From NCBI GenBank assembly GCA_941918925.1, contig OW799237.1:7173201-7237200 (forward strand): a DNA stretch of 64,000 nucleotides, in the 5' to 3' direction. Below the pieces are notes generated by a model that saw nothing but the letters and a program-made list of their open reading frames with translations, was not told where the DNA came from and did not search any database. The stretch's first letter is position 1. Every line of letters begins with the position of its first letter. The position numbers and the translations under genes were made by a program. This stretch comes from Phyto melanocephala (Eukaryota > Arthropoda > Insecta > Diptera > Rhinophoridae). This document shows, in pieces, positions 37,051 to 50,571 of the stretch.

Positions 37051-38370
37051 TTAAACATTTCCAAGTAAAATTTTTCAAATTCTAAAAAAAGGATATATGG
37101 CCAAATTCTAAGCCATGTGCGTTATAAAAAAAATTTTGTGTTCTAATAAAGCTCAGTACAAAGCACTTGTTGTATGTTATATAAGTTTTCATTTAAAATT
37201 TTTAACAAAAATTCTTTTAGTTGTAGTTTATTTTTGTAAAGCCTATTATTGTATGACTTTTACTTATACGCTACTTTTAAATATTTCCAAGTAAAATTTT
37301 TTAAATTAAAAAAAAAGGATATATGGCCAACTTATAATCCCTGAACCTTACCAAAAAAAATTACATGCCATAATAAAGCTCACTACAAAACACTTGTCGT
37401 ATGCTATAAAAATTTTCACTAGATGGTATATAAATTAATATTTAAAAAAAAAAAAAATTTTAATTTCAATTTATTTTTGTTAAACCTACTACTACTACTT
37501 GTAAGTATTTCCAAGTAAAATTTTTTAAATTCTAAAAAAAAGGATATATGGCCAACTTATAAACCCTGAACCATACCAAAAAAAATTATATGTCATAATA
37601 AAGCTCACTAAAAAAGACTTGTCGTATGCTATATAAATTTTAACAAAAATCCTTTTAGTTGCAATTTATTTTTGTTAAACCTAATGTATAACTTCTTCTT
37701 ATACGCTACTTGTAAATATTTCCAAAAAAAGGATATATGGCCAACTTATAAACCCTGAACCCTACCAAAAAAAATTATATTTCATAATAAAGCTCACTAA
37801 GAAAGACTTGTCGTATGCTATATAAATTTTCACTTGATGGTATATAAATTTAAAATTTTTAACAAAAATTCTTTTAGTTGTAGTTTATTTTTGTAAAGCC
37901 TATTTTATGACTATTACTTATACGCTACTTTTAAATATTTCCAAGTAAAATTTTTAAAATTCTAAAAAAAGGATATATGACCAACTTATAAACCCTGAAC
38001 CATACCAAAAAAAATTATATGTCATAATAAAGCTCACTAAAAAACACTTGTCGCATGCTATACAAATTTTCACCAGATGGTATATAAATTTAAAATTTTT
38101 AACAAAAATCCTTTTAGTTGCAATTTATTTTTGTTAAACCTAATGTATGACTTTTACTTATACGCTACTTGTAAATATTTTCAAGTAAAACTTTTTAAGT
38201 ACCAAAAAAAGGATATATGGCCAACTTATAAGCCTAAACGTCACCAAAAAAATTGTATGTCATAATGAAGCTTTCTTAAAAGGGCTTGTCGTTTGCTATA
38301 CAAATTTTCACTAGACTTAAAAATTTTTAATAAAAAACTTTTAGTTAAGGTTTATTTTTGTAAAACCTTC
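37050..38370 (+). repeat. Paired-motif array 6: homogenised tandem array (6 elements)
   Basis: Six near-uniform units with GGATATATGG cores at 37091, 37317, 37542, 37731, 37971 and 38211. Steps are 226, 225, 189, 240 and 240 bp. Each unit has TTTCCAAGTAAAATTTTTTAAA upstream, block A AAAAAAAGGATATATGGCC, the phrase AACTTATAAACCCTGAACC, then TCATAATAAAGCTCACTA, block B (AACACTTGTCGTATGC) and TATATAAATTTTCAC. ATATATGGC of block A can pair with GCTATATA after block B. Linkers (TTTTAGTTGCAATTTATTTTTGTTAAACC, TATACGCTACTTGTAAATATT) are also shared, so this array was amplified or homogenised more recently than the others. Confidence 0.85.
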
Positions 38371-39960
38371 TGTATGACCTTTTTCTACTCCTTTATGCTC
38401 CAGATAATAAATTTTAGTTAACCAACAATTATTATTAATAAATTCATAATACCGCCAAATACATATGTATACATAAACTTTTTTTAGAATAAATTATTGA
38501 ATTTGTTTTAATTTTAATTGTCATTATGCATTCATATTTTAATAATCATTGTTTCTGTACTATTGAATTGTATGAATATTTGTTAAATATCAATAAATAT
38601 GCCTTAAGTTATGGCATAAATTAAAATTTAACGATTTTTATGGTTATAACAAAATGAAAAACTTTTTTATTGCTGTATAGCAGTAAAGTGTCTAGTGTTT
38701 ATGGCCAAATATAGTATTTCAATTGCAATGACAATTTCAATTGTGTGACTTTAACTTTATGATGTGATGTTTGGCTTAAGTAAATAAATAAGAGTATGAC
38801 TAAAGAATTTCTGCGCAGTATGAACTTGCTAGAAATGGGAACACTTGTACTAAGATCTTTGTATTTAACGACTTTTTTTTATAATTTCAATCCAATTTTT
38901 CAAGTAATGCTTAGTACTCTGGGGCAATATTAAAGGACTTGAGTTATATTCTACTGTTTTGTGCTAAAAGGCTCTTAAGTGTTTTTTTACAAAATAAAAT
39001 ATACTCATTTTATTGTCAATATTTTATAAAATTTTTATCAGTTATATCGTACACTTTACTCAATAGTTTCAGTTCTTTAGGTTTGCCTTTGAAAAAAAAT
39101 TTTCACAAAAATTACACAACTTACAAAGCGAAAGTAATTTATTACGCATATAGTTAATTACAAAAAATATGTATGACAAGCATGTCCATATTTCAAAGCC
39201 TACCTAATCTAGCAAATGAAAAGGAAGGCACGTGTGCGTCATTAAAATATTTAATGTCAAATAAATTTTATCTAAAACACATGCATCAAAAAATATAAAT
39301 AGAATTACAACATGCACCTAAATAAGTAAAACTATATTTATATTGTATTATTTCTTGTTAATATCCTTATTTTTAAACATTTTAGCATGTTGGCTTAATA
39401 ATCTTTTTTCGTTTTCTTAATTAATTAACACTTAGGCTGGCTAAAGTTTGACCGTAAAATATGTGGTATCACTCACAGTCGTTAAGTTATATGTTTTTCT
39501 GAGATGGGCATCAACAAATATATTGCTGAATCATTTAATTAATTACTTTTGGCTTTAAAGCACCTTAAAGTGAAAACGCTTCATAAAGCAATTTCACTTA
39601 ATTAATAGCATGCCTGCTTATTAATAGATATGCCTAAAAGTATACTTTAATCTATTTAGCAGTAACTAGAAATGCCTTTTTAAAATGAAAATCTTTTAAA
39701 ATATTTCAATGATATTAAAAGTTTTTAATAAAGCGTTTAAATGTCACTTTGCTAAAAGTTAAACAATCGTTTTAGTCTACAAACGAAATTTGTTAGCGAT
39801 TATTTAACTATATGTAGTGTTTATGAGTTTAAAACGCAATGTTTTAAATAGTAAAAGTTTTGATATTTTTAATAAAATATTTGTATTTGTAAAATAATAA
39901 AAAGGAATTGGAGCACTTAGTACTGCAATAATTATTTCTTTTCAATATTTGTTTTATATT
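38371..39960. other. AT-rich intronic DNA
   Basis: No gene or further repeat recognised. Confidence 0.4.
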
Positions 39961-39969
39961 CTTTGCTAA

Positions 39970-42430
39970 TTAAAAAAGGACATACGAGATTTTATAAAAG
40001 GATTGAGATAACAATCTATTATTTTTATATACGATTTTTGAAGTAAAATTCCATGTTTTGTTAGAACGCTTTTAACTTTTTTTCTTATATTGAATAGCCA
40101 GCATAAAGGGTTTTTAAGGATATATGGTGGGTGAAAAACTTATAAAGAAAAATCGTTTTAAAATTATGAAATACTGCAGCATAACCTGCAGCTTGTTTTA
40201 ATGATTTAAAAAAAAATCCTTTAATATTATTTATTTTACCTGTTCTGTGTTCCAAGTGAAATCATAATATTTTTATTGTTATTATAGTGGTTTTGTTTAG
40301 AACAAAAACACTATGAGAATTCCGTACAGCTTAATTCTGCTAAAAATACAAAAAGGGGACGGCGTGCTATAAATTAGAAACATTAATTTTATTTTTGCTA
40401 TTTTTAAGACCATTTCCCTTCAAATTTGAAAAAGGGTGTATAAAAAAAAAATATCGCTATTAAAAATTGATTTAAACCATAGCATTCTAAAGCAAAATTA
40501 CTAACCTTTAAGAGGGACGGTTTTAATATTTTTTAAATCGATTTTACTTTTATTATTTCTTTTTAAATAATGCAAGAACTTTAAAATTAGTTGCCAACTG
40601 TATGTTTTAGAAGAATTTTCTTAAATTAAAAATAAAGGATATATGGCGAGTTAGAGACATTTTCGGCTGACAAAAAATTTATAATTTGCTTATGTTTGTT
40701 TAACAAAAAGTGCGTATTGTGACATCAAAATATTAGTAATTTATAACTTTTACAAAAAAACTATCAACAAGTAAAATTTTCTTTTTTATAAAAACTAAAA
40801 ATTTGTACTAATGTTTTAAACCGGCTTAGCATAAGCAGTTTTAATATATTTACTATGAGAAAATTTTCATAATTTTTTTAAATGAATAATTTAAAATTTC
40901 TATATGCAATTTTAATTTTGAAATTTGATACGAATATCTGGATAATTAAAACGTTTAAATTGTTTTTTTTTTTTTGACAACAACAAAAAAGTTAGAACTT
41001 GTACATTAGTTGTTTCTATATGTTTAAGAAAAATTTAAAAAAAGGATATATGAAGATCTAGAGATCCATTAGGAGTACTAAAAACTTATATATTTCTTAT
41101 ACTTCTTCAACAAAAAGTACGTATTGTAGCATCAAAATTTCAATAATATCTAAGTTTAACCAAAAAACATCTAAAACTAAAATTTTGTTTCTTACACAAA
41201 AATATAAAAATTTTATATACATTTTACTACGCTCTAACATAAATTGTTTGTGTTAAAGAAACATTTTGTAATAATTTTAGAAAAGGATATGCGCTCATCT
41301 AGAAAATAATGCGGATTATAAAAAATTAGTATTGTTTAGTTATTGTTTAGCTAAAAGTACATATTGTGATAAAGAACATTTTATAATATTAGACATTTTG
41401 TGGAACAAGTTAAAGAACTAATTTTTTAAGTTTTTAATTAATTTTTAACCCATGAAGTTGTATTAAAGTAAAGTTAAAGTTATAAAAAAGGTTTTGTGCT
41501 GAACAACAAAAAGTGCGTATTTTTTAAAGTAAATAGTTTAGGGACATCTTTTGAAAAAAACATTAAAATCGTAGTTAACGTTACATATATGTACATATAT
41601 ATTACTTTAAATACTTTCAATTACTTTTTTTAAGTTTTGAAAGGTTTACAAAAATGGATATATAACGAAAATAGAACCATTTCCGTTAAAAAAATTATTC
41701 TTCAGTACAAAGTACGGCAAGTGATAAAGACATTTAAAAAAAATATTTTTAGTAATTTTTTAAAATATTGTTAAATTTCTTCGATCTATCTTTACAAATA
41801 TATTAATTTTGTTATCTTTCATCAACTTAATTTGAAAATTGCTTCAATGTTTTTATTATATAAAATCAAACACATTTTAAATAAGGTTTTATGGAAATAT
41901 AAAGGATAGAAAAAAAGGATATCAGGTGAGTTAGAGTACTATTCGAAATGAAACAAAATTCTTCATATTAATATACTCCAAAACTGAAACTACAAATTGT
42001 GTGAAGTAAACTTGTTCGTAAAAAAGGTGAAGCAATGAACTATGATCAAAAGAGTAAAAATAATAAAAAAAAATATAAATTTTAAAAAATACTAAAACAA
42101 TTCAAGTGTTAATTTTGAAATGAAAGGGATTTTCGGTGTGTTCCAAAACTTCTTAAATCTTAAAAAAAAGTTAAAAGAGAACAAAGAAAAATATTTAAAA
42201 AAGAACCAAATTTTTAAAGACAAAATAAAACCTTTAAATTCTTGTGTAACAATTAAAGTAAGATATTTGTTAAAATCATATTTTTCCAAATTAAAATATG
42301 TTAACTATGAAAATTTCTTTTGATAAATTTTTTTTTTTTTATGTTAAGCAACATTTATTATTTAGCTTTATTTGAAAAAAAAGGATCATTAAATTGTAGA
42401 CATTTCTTGTTTTGACAGAACTTTTGCAAA
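39970..42430 (+). repeat. Paired-motif array 7 (8 elements)
   Basis: Block A at about 39972 (variant GGACATACGAG), 40113, 40631 (GGATATATGGCGAG), 41037, 41279 (GGATATGCGC), 41651 (TGGATATATAACG), 41911 (GGATATCAGGTGAG) and 42375 (GGATCATT, weak). Block B at about 40180 (ATAACCTGCAGCTTG), 40702 (AAAAAGTGCGTATTGTGAC), 41111 (AAAAAGTACGTATTGTAGC), 41351 (AAAAGTACATATTGTGATA), 41705 (AAAGTACGGCAAGTGATA) and 41981 (AAACTACAAATTGTGTG). An extra isolated B copy is at 41503. The B variant AAAGTRCGTATTGT is particular to this array, so it evolved locally. Confidence 0.65.
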
Positions 42431-44040
42431 TGAGTTTGGGTTATTAGTTTAAACCATTAAAAAGCTTATACTTAAATGCACATTCAAAAAAGGGACAAAA
42501 ATTTAATAATTTTTTTTTTGGGCTTGTTAAACCTGACCTTTATTATGAGCTCGTTGCTTGCAACCATATTTATTTTATAATTGAGTAGCTCATAAATCAT
42601 ACTATGACCTTCATATGTAGACAATATATTATTATATATTTGTCATATAACATTTCAAATGTGTGCTCTAATTTAACTAACAATATATATATAATACTCT
42701 TCCTCTACTTGAGTGTCCTTTAACAGCTTGAATGTTCATTTAGCACACTAAAACCAATGATGGAGACAAACATCTATGTATATGAGTAAGTACTACTACT
42801 ATAAATTGCATTAAAAATCTTTATATTTACGTATTCAACACAATGTAGACAATGGTCATGTGGAAAATCATAAAAATAACATATACAAGTCCTAAATATT
42901 CTTCTACAAATGAAAATAAAGATGAGTTTGTAAGATTTATGCATGTGTAGTGAAAACTATAACAAAGTAAGCTTAGTTGGAAAATATACTCTCGCTAGGA
43001 CATTTATAGCTTAACATAAATATTGTTAATATTTTATATTTGTGTGTATGTATGCATGTATGTATGTCCTTAAAGCATAACTATCTGGAAAAGGTTAAAA
43101 ATTTTTCTTTTTGCGGTTTTTCTATAGTTCTTATTATTGTCTATGGTATTTATAGGAGGGTAAGATAATGTTTTCTTAAGAAATACAATGGCATGATATA
43201 AAAAATTTATATAACAAATTTATTGAGGACAGCAAAAGGATAACAACTCAAAAAAATTTTATAGCACAATATAGTTGTATTATTAAACAGAACCACTGAA
43301 TAAAATCCTTTCTGTTTTATAGCCCAGCACTAGGGATTTTTTATTAAAGAAATTATTTTATTTGTGTTGTTGCTTTTGCTCTTTGCTGTTGTTGTTTGCT
43401 AACCCTTGTCAATTAGTTATTACTAACATGAACAACAACAGAAGAAAGTGAAAAGGAAATTTATTTTAAAAACAGGTAAGAAGGCTTTATTTGACAATGG
43501 CACATCTTAAACAGAAAAAGGTTATATTGTTATGGGGTGCATTACTTGTACCACAAAGGGACCTACGCAACAGACCTAAGTAAGCTGCAATTCCTATCGC
43601 TAACAGATCCAACAATCAAGTCTTAAAGTGACTTAAAGATCTTACAGAAATCTTCGATTCTTTTTGTTTCTGCTGTTGGTATGTCTAAAACTTTAAATGG
43701 CTTAGCAAACACAATCCTTTAACAAATTAGTTATGTTTGTAAGGTAAATTATGTATGTATGTGTCATTATTTTCCGTTTTTGCTTTTTTTTTGAAGTGAC
43801 GTAGGTGGATATTAAAGCTAAATGCAGATCTATGAATATAAATTTATTTCGTCGTAGCAACTATTTTGCGTACTAAAGATATAATATTTATTTAACACTA
43901 TTTTGCACAAATATCCTTAAACACCCAAACAACAAAAAACTACAGTGCTTCATTCCTAACATCGAAATTTTATCTTAATTATTTAAAAAATAAAACTCCC
44001 ACACAAATGTATAAATACTCTAAAAAGTAACCCAAATGTT
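42430..44040. other. AT-rich intronic DNA
   Basis: TATG/CATG tetranucleotide repeat at about 43043-43067; TGTTGTTG-rich segment near 43370-43395. No gene recognised. Confidence 0.4.
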
Positions 44041-44054
44041 GTAAAATTATAATA

Positions 44055-45515
44055 ATAAAAAAAGGATATATGAAAAAGTCGCTTAAAATGTAAGATATTA
44101 AAACTTGTTTAACAAAATATAAAACTGCTGGAAATTTTGCGAGTTGTTAATAAAAAATTTAAAGTAAATCAAAGTAAAAATAGAAAAATTAAAAAAAATC
44201 ACCTGACCAAGCAACCACTTAAACATTGAAATTGGCAAAACAGATAATGTATTTAGAATGTGTTTAAATTACAAAAAAAAAAAAAAAAAATAACAAAAAA
44301 AAGGAAAAATATTTTATGTGTAAAAAAGGATACATGATAAAATTTCTTAATCCTTAAGGTATAAGCATTTTGTTAACATAATATAAAACTGCTATAGAGA
44401 CTACAAGTTGTGGTATGATGTTTTCATTATTATTAGAATTTTGCCAAAAAAATTTCCAAACAAATTTGTTGTTTAAAAACTACTAGTTATGCATAAACCC
44501 ATTACAACCTTTGAAATGCGATATAAGTGTGCTAAAGTCAATTTTAAATTTACATTATCTAAAGGAATTATTATAAAAATTCTTATAAGCTTAAAAATAT
44601 GTGCATGTATTGATGTGTTTGTTTCTATTTTCAAGTTTAATTTATTCCTTACAAAGTAGAAACACTTTTTGTATTAAAAACTAATTACATAAAAAACTTA
44701 AATTTGTTAACAAACAAAGAGGATAAAAAAATTTTAATTGCCTTGAATTTAAAAAATCTTTAATTAATTCCTTCCATTAATAAATACAAGCTTAAAATAA
44801 TAAAAAAAAAATACTTATAACTTAACTCTTAAAAATGTACAAGCTTCAGTAGCTTTAAGCGTTTTTCTTTCGAAAAAATAATCATAATTAAAATAAAGGA
44901 TATATGGCGAAGTCCTTAAAACCTGAAGCTTAAGAAAATTAGTTTGCAGCACATTGATTTGCTTAAAAAACTACAACTTGTGGCCACAAAATATTTCTTT
45001 TTTATAAAGTTACTGCAGAAAAAATATATAAAATATAAGAATAAAATTCACCAAAAATTTAAAGTAACAGAAACTATAGAGAGTTACGCACAAAATCTGC
45101 ACGCCTCAAAATACAAATTACTGTCTTAAAAAAGGTAGGTTTCTTGTAGATTAAATATTCGTTTGAACTACATCTAATTTAACTTCAGAAAAAAATACAG
45201 ACACAAAATTTAATTCGGTTTCAATAACAAAATGGAATAACAAGCAACCTAGATCACGATTCTTTAGAATATTTGTAAATTTTTTTGCATGTCACTATTT
45301 CTTATTCCTTCATACTCTTGTTTAATGTCTCTTTGAGACTTGGCTAATATTATCCATTTGCTCGATGTTGAAAACAGTTGGGAGAATTTGTACTTCCTAG
45401 GGATCTTGTACCAGTTCTTTATTAAATCTTAATAAAACGTGATGCTGGCTCATGTCTAATTTTTACTGAGCAGACGTGCTTTGAAAAAAGTGCCATAAAG
45501 AGGATATAAAAATTA
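44055..45515 (+). repeat. Paired-motif array 8 (3 clear elements, 1 weak)
   Basis: Block A at about 44058 (GGATATATGAAAAAG), 44322 (GGATACATGAT), 44892 (GGATATATGGCGAAG) and weakly 45494 (GAGGATATAAAAA). Block B at about 44134 (TTTTGCGAGTTGTTAA), 44398 (GACTACAAGTTGTGG) and 44968 (AAAACTACAACTTGTGGCC, close to consensus). The third element allows TGGC of block A to pair with GCCA after block B. Confidence 0.65.
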
Positions 45516-47300
45516 AGTTTTTAGTTTTGGCTACTTAAGGCGCTGTCATAAGCTTTCTATTTGTTAAGCAATTTTTAATAAAAATAAAATTAATTATTTT
45601 TGAATTCAAAGATAATTAATAACAATTTTTTTAATGCTATTTTAAGCTTTAAAGTCATTTTTGAACATTTTTATGAATGTATTTAGTTTCACTTGTTTTA
45701 TTTAAATTTCTGTTTAGATATATGTATACATACGCATATGTTTGTGCAATGCGAGTTGTCAGGACTTACAATACACATTTAGAGCGCACCCTAAGGTGCA
45801 GTGTTTTGTTTTTATTTTGTTCACAACTAAATTAGTACTACTCAAATTTATACTTTAAATCATTCACCAACAACATCATCATAATCATCGCCCTTCTTCT
45901 TATCAACATCACCTTCTTCAGCCAGATAGATCATAATGACGATAATAACAATGATTGTCTCTGTTAATAATTTACACATTTACGCAGCGCGCTCTCAAAA
46001 TATTTGTATTCTAAGAATATGTTAAATAATTCATATTAATATAACACAGACATCCGGACAAATTTAACATCCTTACAAACATACATCTGCATGGTAATGT
46101 ATGGGAAAATTGTTTAGTTTAAAATTCTGAAATATCTAGACTTTTAGTATTTGTGTTGATGTGCGGGATGTGGGTATTTGTTGTCAAGGCAACTTGTGTC
46201 GCTGTTACCGTTTGATGTTTTGTTGCTGTTAATAACTGGTAAATTGTAAATAATAGAAAAGACACAAAAAACAGAAGTTGTAACTTTTGCGTGTGAAAGT
46301 GTTTGTTGTGTGGTAATTTGAGTAAATTTTACCAAATGCGTGGTCAACATTTAAATTAGATTTAGAGTGTGAAATTGTTGTGGTTGTGGCACCAACACAC
46401 ATCACTTAATTTCAGTTTTCATTTCCTTAATTTAGTAAGTGTTATGTGTATGTGTATGTGAATGTGTGTGTCCCTTTTAACATTCAAGAGGTGTTAACGA
46501 ACGTGGGTTCATTGCGCAAATTAGCTAGAAATTTGGTTATCTGAGACCTTTGTTTCCATGGTTATTTTATAATTGCTTTAATTTTGTAGATGACTCTTAA
46601 AAAAAAAATAGGTACAAGTTTCTACGCACTTAAAAAGGACTTTGTAAAGTCCTTTAACATTACTTAAATGCTTAGCACTTATATTTCAAGTAAATAATTT
46701 GTTATTTACTTTCCCAGGAACCTCATAATAAATTATTATTTTTTTTTTATTTTGTTTAAAGCAGAAGAAAAATAAAATATAAATCCGTTTTCTTTAAAAG
46801 GCGTCTTGTTGTCTCGCTTTCTAGTGCATCATTACATTCTTTTCTACACACACATGTCCAAAGCAAATGTATGCATACATGTCTTAAAACAATTTATATG
46901 AATGAATACGATTTTTATTTGGCCGTTCAATATTACTGAGTGAGTGAGTGAGTGAATAAATAAATGTATGACATAGTTTTTCATTTCAGTCTATTTTTCA
47001 TTTATTTGTTTTCATTTTTTTCCTCTCATTTTCTACTTCTACATTTAAAACATTTTGTTTAAATAAATTGTTATTTACTTTGGCATTTCTTTCAATTCAG
47101 CTGCACTTTAACAGCAGAATTAAATATAGTGAAAGAGAAATGACAGACATGAAAATGCTTGCAATTAAAATTATATACACAGAAAAGAGGTTAAATTACT
47201 TTTTTTTTGGTAAATAAAACAACATAAGATCACAAGAACATGTTGCCAAAATCAATTACACATATTTAAGAAAATCATAATTATTAAAAGAATTAAAAAC
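45516..47300. other. AT-rich intronic DNA
   Basis: No gene recognised. GTGAGTGAGTGAGTGAATAA microsatellite at about 46938-46960 and CATCATCATAATCATC near 45870. Confidence 0.4.
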
Positions 47301-47311
47301 TAATTTTTATG

Positions 47312-47740
47312 AAAAAAAGGATATATAGAGAAGTGTTTTAAACCTAGAGTTACACAAAATATTATTGCATTTAATTGAATGCCACATAAAACCACTTATC
47401 GCTATGTAAAAAAAAGTTTAAAAAAGTCTTTTTGATCCGACTTTTATATTTTAAAAAGGTTTAAATATTTTTTTTTGCGAATAATTTTAAAGAAACTAAA
47501 ACACTCCTTTCGTTAACTTGTTGTTTCTTTGCTAAATCTTAAAATTAAAAAAAAAGATTTATTTTCAATATTTTTTTTTTTGTACGTAATTTTATAAAAT
47601 CTTAAATTTTTCTTTACAAAAATTTTGTTTTTGTATTTCAACTAGCTCACGGTACACCTTTTTTGTGAGGCTTTTATATTTTCTAAACTTGTTGATTCTC
47701 TGTTCCCTAGATTTCACAGCCTTTATATATCCTTTTTCAG
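47312..47740. repeat. Paired-motif pair 9: one plus and one minus element
   Basis: A plus-strand element has A at 47312 (GAAAAAAAGGATATATAGAG) and B at 47385 (AAAACCACTTATCGCTATG); ATATAG of A can pair with CTATGT after B. A minus-strand element has A at 47738-47720 (GAAAAAGGATATATAAAGG) and a B-like block at 47660-47641 (GGTGTACCGTGAGC). The two face each other across about 315 bp. Confidence 0.55.
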
Positions 47741-50560
47741 AAATTTCCAAAATTGTTAATAAAAGTCTTGATATTCTTATCTAAATGCTACATTTTTTTA
47801 TTTTAATAAAAAATTATTTAATATTTCTATTTTGTTTAAAATTAAAGCTAAAGATTACATTTCTCAGTCATTAATATACTTTATCTACCTAATGCTACGG
47901 TTATACAGGACTTGGTACAGAAATATCAGTGATTGTCCTGAAATGCTGCACATCTTTAAAACGGCGAGTCATATGAACATAATCCTATTTTAGGTCCGAC
48001 GGGTTACGGCAGAAGGCACCTGATGATCTTTAAAAAAATCACGCAACTTCAGTTCTAATATCAGTGATGACGCTGCTTGCAAAATAGCCATTAATTCCTT
48101 TTTTTTTTTAAATCACTTAGAGGTATGACATAAAGAAATCTCCGTAGCTTTGAATGTGTTCTCAGGTAGAAAATAGTTTAAGGAATATCAGTTCCAAAAT
48201 TAATGGCCTCTATAAGTTTGATAATTATCTGAGAAGTTTTGACTTTTAAAGAGGCGGTAGAAAAAAACCATCTGTTAGGGATACCCGAACCCGCTGACTA
48301 GTCCCTCTAATAAAGAGAAGTGGAAGATTTTCTAAGCAACCATATATTATACGATGATAGATCCGTTTAATATAAACTACTTTCTTAATTTTTCTACCGC
48401 TGCCACGAAGATTTCAAGCTGCATCTTTCCTAACACCAGCTGACTGTACTGCTCTTGACTTTTAATTCTTAAGGTATATTATTTAACTAAAAATCTAAAT
48501 GATTTTGTATAACTTTTGTTTCGTAACAATTATATTATATTGTAAAGAAAACAAACTTTAAGATTTAAACTTTAATATCTTTTCGAAATTTCTTTATTTT
48601 GCTAATTTTTTATTATGGTAATTTATTTAAAAATTTTACTCTTGACTTATAGACCATTTCCTACCATTTATTTGCTACGTTCCTTAATTTTTTTATTCAT
48701 CTTTTCAATCAATTCAAATCATTTACAAATTGGTTTTTATTACTTCGTAAACCTTAAGACAGCATACAATTTAAACAATAATAGCTATAACCACTACTAA
48801 TATTTCCTTGAATTTATAATGATTTCGAATTGCTGTTAACTGTATCCTGCTGTTTATTGTGTTGTTGGTATCTTCATTTATGGCTTTTATGTTTCAATAA
48901 GTGTGTTTGGGAAACAAAGAAGAGTTTTTCTATGCACATGTATTTGCTTTTGAGGAAAACCACAAAATGTGTAGCATACAGGATACTCATTTTGATTAAC
49001 ATGAAAATTCAATTAAATTTCAAGGCATACGAGAGATAAAGCTTGAAATTAAAATCAAAAATGAATTGTGAAATTTAGAAAATAAAAAAGATATTTAAAA
49101 TAAAAAAATAAACTGTCTTTAGAGAAAAATTTCGATGTCGTGCTGCTTTTACACTTTCCACTTTCGTTTAAACACAGCCAGTGAGTTTTGTATACTATCG
49201 AAAACACACAAGAGTCCTTTTTAAAAAAGTGGTTAGGAGTCCAGGGAGAAGAAGTGACATAAGATTAAAGCAACGTGGTAACCATTAGCGATACCATCAA
49301 TTTATTATCAATGACATTTATTTTTTATTTTGCTTGAAAAATTATTTGATTTATTTTAAGGAGTTTTACTTGAGAGAGATTCTGAGGATGCCTCGCTTAT
49401 AATATTAAGATTATAACTGTAAAGCAGTAGGACTGCTGTTTCTTTTGACATTTTTGTGGTATTATTTTTCCGGCAAACAGCAACAGCAGCAGCTTATGTT
49501 TATTATCCTTTTTACGCATGCACATGGTATACATAAATCTAATATGAAATGCCAACTTTACGCACGTAGACATGATGACGACTCATGAACCTTGAATACA
49601 AACGCAAACAAAGATCTATAACAAATCACATACATACATACATACATACGCAACAATAAATTTAAATGACTTTAAAAAAATTCTTACTTGCTTTCAGTTG
49701 CTGTTTTATATCTTTTTTTTTTCTTGGTTGTTCATGTACGTTACGTTATTTATTTTCTGTAAGCCTGAAACAATTTACAATTACCAGTATTTTTTTGCTT
49801 ATAGTAGTAATACATTAGATATCAACCACAAGTAGCCAAATGTACATAAATATAAAAAGCATTAGTATAAGTCATATAGTGTTTAAAATAAAAAACAATT
49901 TATTTTATCGTACTTAGTTACAAAAACCTAATTTTTTAGGCCTTTAAACATTGTACTTTGAGTTCTCATACAACTCCTTGTCAACACATAATTTCAATTG
50001 TAATTTTTACAGTAGCTCAAGGACACTTACTATTATATTTATTTTAACCCGTCGCATCATTTCTCACTCTATTTCACTTTCAACTGCCTGCCAGTCGCTT
50101 AAAAGTGCGTTTGTTATGATGTCACACAGCAGTTTAAGTAATTTTTACATATATTTTCAAAAATAACATATGTCCTGCTGGTTTTTATAATATTGTCCTT
50201 GTTTAAATATGTAGAAGAAAAAAATATGTCAAATGGACACTGTCTGCCCTGCCAAAAAATACAAAATAATATAAAGAGAAGAAAAAACAGGATAATAAGC
50301 TAAAAATAGAATACTTGTAACAGCTAATACATATTATAATATGAAACACAATTTTAACACTCTCACTTATACTCCATATCACTCTCTCTTTCTCTTTCGA
50401 AACACTTAAACATTGCTTGCTTTACAGGGGGCTAATTGTTACAAACAGTGCCACAATCAAGAGTAAATATAGAAATTAGTGTTAATTTTCATGAATAAAC
50501 ACTAATAAATCTGTTTTTAAGTTGTAAGCAAGTAAAATCCCTTGCATTAAAATAATTTTG
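47741..50560. other. AT-rich intronic DNA with one moderate-GC island
   Basis: The island at about 47950-48460 is GC-richer and may be a transposon relic, but no frame reads. CATACATACATACATACG microsatellite at 49629-49650; short CAG/CAA tract at 49480. No gene recognised. Confidence 0.4.
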
Positions 50561-50571
50561 ATGGATTTACT

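Noticed and set aside
37050..38370. CRISPR array
   Set aside because: Units are 190-240 bp and eukaryotic-intronic, without 25-40-bp repeats or unique spacers.
42092..42323. Overlapping 65- and 67-codon frames on both strands
   Set aside because: Lys/Asn- and Phe/Leu-rich accidental frames in A/T-rich DNA.
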